Below, piece after piece: positions 7,425 to 12,771 of a DNA stretch of 22,040 bases (positions are counted from its first letter, which is position 1; the number at the start of each line of letters is the position of its first letter). The stretch is from IMG/VR virus record IMGVR_UViG_3300025127_000326, positions 1 to 22,040 of that record; one strand, 5' to 3'. Both the position numbers and the translations under genes were made by a program. A model generated the notes under the pieces. It was not told the origin of the DNA and ran no database searches. It saw nothing but the letters and a program-made list of their open reading frames with translations. This DNA comes from a virus.

Positions 7425-7588
7425 AAGACATGGTAGAAAGATCATTTATTGGGGTGCTAGGATCGGGAGCAGGTCTAGCCCTAGCAGGAACAGACCAAGT
7501 GCTATCTGTGGTGGCATCGGCATTTACTGTGGTCTTCATGAGTCTTTCTATTTTAAAAATATTAAAGGAGATTAGAGACAAGAAATGA
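7421..7588 (+). CDS. Small membrane protein, possible holin or antiholin
   Basis: This is 55 residues from the GTG at 7421, or 52 from the ATG at 7430. A short charged N-terminus is followed by an almost continuous hydrophobic stretch (about residues 9-47, including GVLGSGAGLALAG and VVASAFTVVFMSLSILKIL), enough for one long or two short membrane helices. The end is a basic cytoplasmic-type tail (KEIRDKK). The GTG overlaps the preceding stop and the stop overlaps the ATG of the holin-like gene at 7585, which strongly supports a real gene between them. Size, topology and neighbour suggest a small holin, an antiholin or a partner of the next protein, but no family is recognised. Confidence 0.65.
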   Translation: MKDMVERSFIGVLGSGAGLALAGTDQVLSVVASAFTVVFMSLSILKILKEIRDKK

Positions 7589-7995
7589 CATCAGAGTTAG
7601 TGGCAATGCTTGGAGGTGGAGTCACGGGATTTGTAATGAAACTAATCTCAGCACAAATGAATATCCAAGCAAATGCTATTGATGCGATGATTAAGAAACA
7701 AGGAGTATCAGATGATTCCGCAGATAGAGCAGCAAAAAGAACAGGAGAAGGAGGAGCGTGGATTAGACGTTTCATTGCAATCTGTATACTTTTTTCAGTC
7801 GTATTTGCTCCCTTTGTCATGGCGTTCTTTGATATACCAGTAACCGTTGAGTCCAATAAATTAGGAGTATTAAAATTTTTAGGAATAGGAGTAGATAAAT
7901 GGAAAAACTTGGAGGGGTTCGTATTGTTGCCAGAAGTGAGGCAAGGGATGCTGGCTTTACTGGGTTTTTATTTTGGGAGCTCGCAAGTTAAATAG
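7585..7995 (+). CDS. Holin-like membrane protein (GTA_holin_3TM type)
   Basis: This 136-residue protein resembles three-helix holins (the family named for gene transfer agent release), which form pores in the inner membrane to time lysis. A weakly hydrophobic N-terminus (MTSELVAMLGGGVTGFVMKL) precedes a charged loop with Lys, Arg and Asp. A strong membrane helix then spans about residues 54-78 (RFIAICILFSVVFAPFVMAFF), and the C-terminal hydrophobic segment (MLALLGFYFG) ends close to the terminus, where this family has a 'lGlYG' motif. AAGGAG lies about 15 bases upstream. No endolysin is visible nearby, so the lysin is either elsewhere in the genome or of an unrecognised kind. Confidence 0.65.
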   Translation: MTSELVAMLGGGVTGFVMKLISAQMNIQANAIDAMIKKQGVSDDSADRAAKRTGEGGAWIRRFIAICILFSVVFAPFVMAFFDIPVTVESNKLGVLKFLGIGVDKWKNLEGFVLLPEVRQGMLALLGFYFGSSQVK

Positions 7996-8000
7996 GAGAT
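7994..8000 (+). promoter_or_regulatory. Shine-Dalgarno site opening the basic mini-protein cassette
   Basis: AGGAGAT overlaps the holin-like stop codon and stands four bases before the ATG at 8005. The context ATAGGAGATAT is almost identical to that before the decoration gene at 1356. It suggests that the small basic proteins are translated strongly and on their own account. Confidence 0.75.
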
Positions 8001-8004
8001 ATAT

Positions 8005-8070
8005 ATGAACTACGGAAAACGCAAAAAATGCCCAATGGGGAAACCTATGAAAAAAGGAGGAAAGCGATAA
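8005..8070 (+). CDS. Basic micro-protein 1 (21 residues)
   Basis: The reading frame encodes a 21-residue peptide starting MNYGKRKKCPMGKPMKK; nine residues are Lys or Arg, and there is one Cys-Pro. It has a strong ribosome binding site and ends in a TAATG junction with the next micro-gene. Tiny peptides of this kind (Met, Gly, Lys and Pro rich) are seen between structural genes of marine phages as far as I recall. The function is unknown; binding to DNA or RNA is a guess from charge. Automatic gene callers would usually miss it. Confidence 0.6.
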   Translation: MNYGKRKKCPMGKPMKKGGKR

Positions 8071-8126
8071 TGGCTTACTCATACAAAAAACCAAAAGGTA
8101 AAGGCAAAGGCAGAGGAAGGAAGTAA
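8070..8126 (+). CDS. Basic micro-protein 2 (18 residues)
   Basis: The reading frame encodes MAYSYKKPKGKGKGRGRK, with eight of 18 residues basic and a Gly-Lys/Gly-Arg alternation. Its ATG overlaps the preceding stop (TAATG), and it ends six bases before the next start. The composition is protamine-like or resembles a nucleic acid-binding tail. There is no homologue I can name. Support comes from the perfect junction with its neighbours and the shared composition of the whole cassette. Confidence 0.5.
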   Translation: MAYSYKKPKGKGKGRGRK

Positions 8127-8132
8127 TTAGTT

Positions 8133-8315
8133 ATGGGAATGAACGTAAAGCACTATTCTAAAGACGGTAAGGAGCACAAGGGCGGCTACCACAAAATGCC
8201 TGATGGAAAATTGCATTCTGGAAAAACGCATTCCCGTTCTTCTAAGCCATTGTATCATTACGGAGAGTTGTCTAAATCTGCTCAAAATAAAGCTAGAAAG
8301 TCTTGGAGGGTATAA
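8133..8315 (+). CDS. Basic mini-protein 3 (60 residues)
   Basis: This protein is rich in Lys, His, Gly and Ser, with a repeated 'Gly-Lys-x-His' pattern (DGKEHKGGYHKMPDGKLHSGKTH) and no Cys. The motif HYSKDGKEHKGGYHKMPDG looks like a beta-hairpin with two His that could bind metal or nucleic acid. GGAAGG lies 14-19 bases before the ATG, and the stop overlaps the next ATG. The C-terminus is helical and basic (KSAQNKARKSWRV). The function is unknown. Its place suggests a small virion or DNA-associated protein. Confidence 0.65.
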   Translation: MGMNVKHYSKDGKEHKGGYHKMPDGKLHSGKTHSRSSKPLYHYGELSKSAQNKARKSWRV

Positions 8316-8488
8316 TGCCAAAGAAAAAAGCTAAGAGCGGAGGAAAAATTTGCTCAGAGGGAAAGGCTTGGGCCAGAAGGACGTTTGACACGTACCCTTC
8401 CGCTTACGCTAACTTGGCTGCATCTAAGTATTGTAAAGACCCTAACTACGCTAAGAAGTCTAAGGGAGGAAAAAGGAAAGGACGCTAG
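8315..8488 (+). CDS. Basic mini-protein 4 with a YPSAYAN motif (57 residues)
   Basis: The core WARRTFDTYPSAYANLAASK followed by YCKDPNY matches a small-protein family I associate with marine phages and some algal viruses, in which a Trp-Ala, a Phe-Asp-x-Tyr-Pro-Ser-Ala-Tyr and a Lys-Tyr-Cys-Lys-Asp are conserved. The two Cys (one in KICSEG, one in KYCKDP) could pair or bind metal. Lys/Arg-rich termini flank the core. The true start is the ATG at 8315 (TAATG); an in-frame TTG at 8303 is less likely. GGAGG lies six bases upstream. I know of no characterised function for this family. Confidence 0.7.
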   Translation: MPKKKAKSGGKICSEGKAWARRTFDTYPSAYANLAASKYCKDPNYAKKSKGGKRKGR

Positions 8489-8736
8489 TGGCTCAACTTA
8501 AACAGTGGTTAAAGCAAGACTGGGTAAGGATAGGTACGGATGGATCTATCAAGGGCAAGTGTGGCACTTCTGCTAATAAGAAGAGGCCGGACAGGTGCTT
8601 ACCTAGACGCAAAGCTATAAGTCTGACTAAGGCTGAACGAGCTGCCACTGCAAAGAAGAAGAAAAGAGCAGGAGCAACCGGGCAAACAGTTGTAGCTAAC
8701 ACACCCAAAGCAAAGGTTAGAAGTGGCAATAGATAA
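8488..8736 (+). CDS. Basic mini-protein 5, DUF5872-like (82 residues)
   Basis: The core WVRIGTDGSIKGKCGTS, then KKRPDRCLPRRKAISLTKAE and AATAKKKKRAG, resembles small proteins of marine phages and algal viruses in the neighbourhood of DUF5872. That layout has a Trp-Val start, two Cys about 13 residues apart, and a 'Leu-Thr-Lys-x-Glu-Arg' helix followed by a Lys-rich tail. The start is a GTG that overlaps the preceding stop (TAGTG). The charge and the paired Cys suggest a small zinc- or disulphide-stabilised nucleic acid-binding domain. The biochemical role is unknown. Confidence 0.7.
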   Translation: MAQLKQWLKQDWVRIGTDGSIKGKCGTSANKKRPDRCLPRRKAISLTKAERAATAKKKKRAGATGQTVVANTPKAKVRSGNR

Positions 8737-8971
8737 GAAAAAAATGAAGTGCAACAAGCCCCGCAGAGAAGTGTCTGGCGGGAAGAAGTTTGTCGTGAAA
8801 GCTTGTCAGGGTGGTAAGGAAAAAATTGTACGCTTTGGTGATGCTAACATGAGCATCAAAAAGAATAACCCGGCACGTAAGAAAAGCTATTGTGCTAGGT
8901 CGGGTGGAATAAAGGGTAAGAGTAATAAACTGTCTGCTAACTACTGGAGCAGGAGAGCTTGGAATTGTTAA
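8723..8971 (+). CDS. Basic mini-protein 6 with a RFGDANMSIKK motif (82 residues)
   Basis: The core KIVRFGDANMSIKKNNPARKK and a C-terminal KLSANYWSRRAWNC match a small-protein family I recall from marine phages and algal viruses, where 'RFGD.N' and 'ARYWS' are conserved. It has four Cys and many Lys/Arg. A GTG at 8723 overlaps the preceding gene by 14 bases; an ATG at 8744 would also be possible and would shorten it by seven residues. It ends directly before the nozzle ATG at 8972. Members of this kind are often found beside the two preceding families, so the three may work together. The function is unknown. Confidence 0.7.
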   Translation: MAIDKKKMKCNKPRREVSGGKKFVVKACQGGKEKIVRFGDANMSIKKNNPARKKSYCARSGGIKGKSNKLSANYWSRRAWNC

Positions 8972-11143
8972 ATGGCTAGATATGACACATATGGGCAGGC
9001 CGATGATCGGGTTGTAGAAGATTTGGACCAAGGTTTTCTAGGCTTTAACAACAAGCTTAGACCAGACCTTTTGAAGGCTGGCACTCTTTCTGAATCTAAT
9101 AATGGTCGCATGGATTTGAACGGAGAGTGGCAACCAAGAAAGGGTATGGAAATATTCTCCACTCCGTTTAGTCCTTCTGTGTTTAAGTTGCCATTCAGAT
9201 TACATGACAGTCTTCCATCTGTTTCTAGTTACAATAGATCTTCGGAGACCTTTACAGTTAACTTTAGTGGAGTTCATGGGATCACCACTGGAGACATTGT
9301 AAACTTAAGCGGATTGAGCACTACGGGAACTGTCGATCCAAACGGAAACCACTCTTGCACAGCCTCAAGCACTACCCAGATACAGATTACAATAACTGGA
9401 TTAGATGCCGCTCCTTCAGGAACACTAACTGTTACCGGACCTAAGATAGACTCTTCTACATCTAGTTCTATTCACGCATCTTGCGAGTTCTCCGATCCAA
9501 ACAATGCGGCTACGTCTTACATAGCAGCTGTAGGAACACAAACTACAATACTGGTAAAAACTTCAGACAGTGGAGCAACAACAGTTACTCTAACTTACCC
9601 AGCCGGGGAAACGGTTCCAGAGGGGTCTAATGTAGTGCAGGTTTTCAATAAGCTTTTTATCTTCAGGAAAGGGAAGATAGCTTTGCAGTGGGATGGGGAC
9701 ATTAGCACCACTACATTTTCTTTGGTTTCAAATGGAGCCTACACCCAACCTACACCCATATCAATTACCGATCTTGATTTTGCATCAGGGATAGCAACAG
9801 CTACAGTTTCTAGCACAAGTGCTTTGTTGGTTGGAGATGTTCTTACGGTAACAACTGCTGGCACTTCGGGCTATGCTGTCGGGGACACTGTAAGGGTTAG
9901 GGAGGTTACCAACTCAACAACTTTTACATTTGCCACCGACAAAGCAGATGCAACTAACAAAACTGCAACTGTTGAAAAGGCCATATCTATAGGTCTTGGG
10001 TTTAGTCACATGCCAGCTCCTGAGTTCGGTGTACCACATCAACGTAGGTTGGTAGTGCCATATCAGTTTGATATTACTGGTTCCTCTGGGTCTGCTACAA
10101 TCACAGACAGAAACATTTTAGACGAGGCTATATTCTCGGATATACTTGACCAAAACACCTATGATAGAGTTTACGGACAATTTAGATTTAATGCTGGCGA
10201 GTCTGATTTCATTGTGGGCTTTCACTCTTTCTCAGATGACCAACTAGTTGTCTTCAACCGAAACAGCATACACACTGTAAAGAATAGTTTAGACTTGGGA
10301 AGCAGCGTGTCTCAAGTTATTACAAGCGACATAGGATGCTTGGCTAGAAATAGCATACAGCAGATCGGAAACAAACTTATGTTCCTATCTGACAATGGAG
10401 TGTACGCACTGGACTTCGTTGATCTTTACAATCTGAGGGGGCAGGACGTACCATTGTCTTCTTCCATCCAAGGAACTATTTCAAGGATAAACAAGGATCA
10501 TGCAGACAAAGCTGTTTCTGCATACTTTGACAACAGGTATTACATTGCTGTTCCACTAGATAATTCTACCACAAACAACGCCCTTCTGATTTACAATTTT
10601 CTTAATCAACAATGGGAGTCGCTAGACTCTATATCCGATAATGATTGGGAATATACCCATTTGTTGGTTGGTGGATCTGGGGACAAGAGAGGTGTTTACG
10701 TTGTAAACAGAACTGGTGCTGTTCATAAGTACGAGGAGCGATCAGATGACTCTGATAGATTCATAACCATTCTTGGTGAATCATCAAAAACATCTATCGT
10801 CTCTGCATCGGCTGTAACTAGGATGTTTACAGTAGGATCTATAGACCGGAAGAAATGGAACAATTTTGAGCTTCATTTACAGTCTTCCGAAAACAATGTC
10901 TCTAATGCAAACTTGGAGGCAATAACAGAGAATATTGATGGTACTATTGATCTTGGATCTGTTTCTCAGCTAAACGGGCAAGAGCTTGCTATAGATGAGG
11001 ATGTGTCACTTAGAGGAAGATTTGGTAATAAACGAGCATACGGTTTACAATTTAAACTAACAACAACAAAGGGAAGACCTAGACTGAGAGCACTAAAAGT
11101 TGCAGGAGCTGTAACCTTCAGGAGCTTACAAAAGGCAGAATAA
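8972..11143 (+). CDS. Tail nozzle/hub protein, P22 gp10/T7 gp12-like
   Basis: This 723-residue protein would form the short tail tube or nozzle that closes the head and opens at injection. The central and C-terminal part has beta-propeller-type blades typical of podovirus nozzle proteins (packaged-DNA stabilisation family): DDQLVVFNRNSIHTVKNSL and IGNKLMFLSDNGVYAL, then 'YYIAVPLD...NALLIYNFLNQQWES'. These occur at about residues 425-560. The length agrees with T7 gp12 (794) and related proteins. Two Ig-like insertions (about residues 80-170 and 260-340) carry repeated 'VGDVLTVTT/GDTVRVREV' strands and may be extra surface domains. The start directly follows the last basic mini-protein. Confidence 0.75.
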   Translation: MARYDTYGQADDRVVEDLDQGFLGFNNKLRPDLLKAGTLSESNNGRMDLNGEWQPRKGMEIFSTPFSPSVFKLPFRLHDSLPSVSSYNRSSETFTVNFSGVHGITTGDIVNLSGLSTTGTVDPNGNHSCTASSTTQIQITITGLDAAPSGTLTVTGPKIDSSTSSSIHASCEFSDPNNAATSYIAAVGTQTTILVKTSDSGATTVTLTYPAGETVPEGSNVVQVFNKLFIFRKGKIALQWDGDISTTTFSLVSNGAYTQPTPISITDLDFASGIATATVSSTSALLVGDVLTVTTAGTSGYAVGDTVRVREVTNSTTFTFATDKADATNKTATVEKAISIGLGFSHMPAPEFGVPHQRRLVVPYQFDITGSSGSATITDRNILDEAIFSDILDQNTYDRVYGQFRFNAGESDFIVGFHSFSDDQLVVFNRNSIHTVKNSLDLGSSVSQVITSDIGCLARNSIQQIGNKLMFLSDNGVYALDFVDLYNLRGQDVPLSSSIQGTISRINKDHADKAVSAYFDNRYYIAVPLDNSTTNNALLIYNFLNQQWESLDSISDNDWEYTHLLVGGSGDKRGVYVVNRTGAVHKYEERSDDSDRFITILGESSKTSIVSASAVTRMFTVGSIDRKKWNNFELHLQSSENNVSNANLEAITENIDGTIDLGSVSQLNGQELAIDEDVSLRGRFGNKRAYGLQFKLTTTKGRPRLRALKVAGAVTFRSLQKAE

Positions 11144-11144
11144 A

Positions 11145-12407
11145 ATGGCTATTTTAAGCAAAGGCACAACATACGCAGACGGCACTCAAGTCACTGCCAC
11201 CAATCTCAACGCGCTGGTAGACAGTGCTACATTTGCATCCGGTGCAGTCGATGATTCAACCACTCAGCTTTCTAGCGGTGCAGTAATTGTAAAAGACCTT
11301 GGCATCGCTACCGGAAAAATTGCAGCAAGTGCTGTAACAACTGCCAAGATAGCAGATAGTAATGTAACAAAAGCCAAGATAGAAAACGTAGCCAACCTTA
11401 AGGTTCTTGGCAATGTTTCTGGTAGTGCTGCTGCACCTGCTGAGGTGGCAATATTGGATGAGGACAACATGGCCTCTAACTCTGCTACGTCATTAGCTAC
11501 ACAGCAGAGCATCAAAGCTTACGCTGACTCAAAGGTAGACGGCACAGGGGCTGGATCGTTTACTACGCTGGCAGCATCTGGCGATGTTACGTTTGATACT
11601 ACAACACTTAAGGTGGATTCATCTAATAACCGAGTGGGGATTTTAAATGCATCTCCCACGGTTCCATTAGATGTAAACGGTTCTGCTAGAGTGGTTGGAA
11701 CTTTTTTCGTTGGAACAGACGATACGGACCCTAATGGGCTAGTTGATGTGTACGGTGGTGGTACTGGTCAAGACGAAGGTGGAGAAATAAAACTCCGCAC
11801 TGCTGCTGACTTTGATTCTACATACAACCATTACTTTATAGATGCTCATCAAGATGATTTTAGAATAGGTAGAGAAGGAAATACTGACATTGTTTTAAAT
11901 TCCTCTGGCAACGTCGGTATTAACACGGCAGATCCAGACTACCTATTAGATATAAACGACGATGCCGCAACGGGTGTAGGCATCCGAGTTACTGGCGGCG
12001 GTGGTGGTGGGCCACTTGCTCGGTTTATTAGGGATGTTAGTTCATCGGGAACTGTAGAGATAAACATAGCTGGAGGCGATCCTCAGTTTAAATTAACATC
12101 ATCTGGTAGTGATGTAATGACAATCGGATTAGACGGGAGTGCAAATGCTTTTCAAGTATGTGCTGGTAGTGGCGTCGGGTCAAACGAAGTCTTGGTTGTT
12201 GGCATAAACGGCAATGTAGGTGTTGGAGAAACTACTCCATCCGCCCCATTAACCGTAACATCCACAACAGGTGGTGTGCTTATGCCTCGCATGACTACCA
12301 CGCAAATGAATGCAATATCTTCTCCTGCTAATGGAGAAATGATCTACAACACAACTGCGAACAAGTTTTACGGTTACGCTAGCGGAGCTTGGGTAGCACT
12401 TCATTAA
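11145..12407 (+). CDS. Second tail fibre/appendage protein
   Basis: This 420-residue protein is low in aromatic and basic residues and rich in Gly, Thr, Ser, Ala and Asp. The N-terminal 70 residues carry repeated 'xVTTAKIADSNVTKAKI'-type units, often found in phage fibre shafts. The middle has 'NVGINTADPDYLLDIN' and 'NVGVGETTPSAPLTV', copies of an N-V-G-I/V-G repeat common in fibres with C-terminal chaperone or trimer domains. The C-terminus (GGVLMPRMTTTQMNAI, then GEMIYNTTANKFYGYASGAW) is a widespread fibre-tip module. It lies between the nozzle and the internal proteins. With the fibre at 3481 and the adhesin at 5387 the phage has three surface-binding candidates. Confidence 0.75.
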   Translation: MAILSKGTTYADGTQVTATNLNALVDSATFASGAVDDSTTQLSSGAVIVKDLGIATGKIAASAVTTAKIADSNVTKAKIENVANLKVLGNVSGSAAAPAEVAILDEDNMASNSATSLATQQSIKAYADSKVDGTGAGSFTTLAASGDVTFDTTTLKVDSSNNRVGILNASPTVPLDVNGSARVVGTFFVGTDDTDPNGLVDVYGGGTGQDEGGEIKLRTAADFDSTYNHYFIDAHQDDFRIGREGNTDIVLNSSGNVGINTADPDYLLDINDDAATGVGIRVTGGGGGGPLARFIRDVSSSGTVEINIAGGDPQFKLTSSGSDVMTIGLDGSANAFQVCAGSGVGSNEVLVVGINGNVGVGETTPSAPLTVTSTTGGVLMPRMTTTQMNAISSPANGEMIYNTTANKFYGYASGAWVALH

Positions 12408-12408
12408 T

Positions 12409-12759
12409 ATGATTACAACCGAACACGTCACTCAAGAATCTTTACCTGAACTGTCGGAATCTATGTTGGCTGACGACCACAATGTGGTTATGCCAACTCA
12501 CATCTTCCGCAAGGATGGCGACATCATTGGCTCTGCTAGTGTTGGTGCTGCACCACTTCTTTGGTGGTGGATGGACAGCAAGAGAGCAAAGGCGTTGGAC
12601 AGTGTTCGGGCCATCAAGAAACTTGAGGGCGAGTATGCCTCTCATGGCATTCACCGTTTTTTTGTTATGTGCGAAAAAAGCAGCAATTACTATACTAAGA
12701 TGGAGAGATTGGGTAACAAGAAGATAGGTGATTGCGTCTTCTATTACAGAGATTTTTAA
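12409..12759 (+). CDS. GNAT-fold-like protein, positional equivalent of T7 gp13
   Basis: This 116-residue protein has the pattern of a small GNAT acyltransferase fold: THIFRKDGDIIGSASVG (paired strands), WWWMDSKRAKALDSVRAIKK (helix) and HRFFVMCEKSSNYYTKMERL (strand and helix), ending in a strand VFYYRDF. Many phages have such a protein before the core proteins, and T7 gp13, found at the same place, is also described as GNAT-like. I do not see a clear acetyl-CoA pyrophosphate loop (Q/RxxGxG/A), so catalysis is doubtful. It could be a structural or assembly factor for the internal core. It ends directly before a strong ribosome binding site (AGAGGA, 12760-12765). Confidence 0.6.
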   Translation: MITTEHVTQESLPELSESMLADDHNVVMPTHIFRKDGDIIGSASVGAAPLLWWWMDSKRAKALDSVRAIKKLEGEYASHGIHRFFVMCEKSSNYYTKMERLGNKKIGDCVFYYRDF

Positions 12760-12771
12760 AGAGGAATAATT

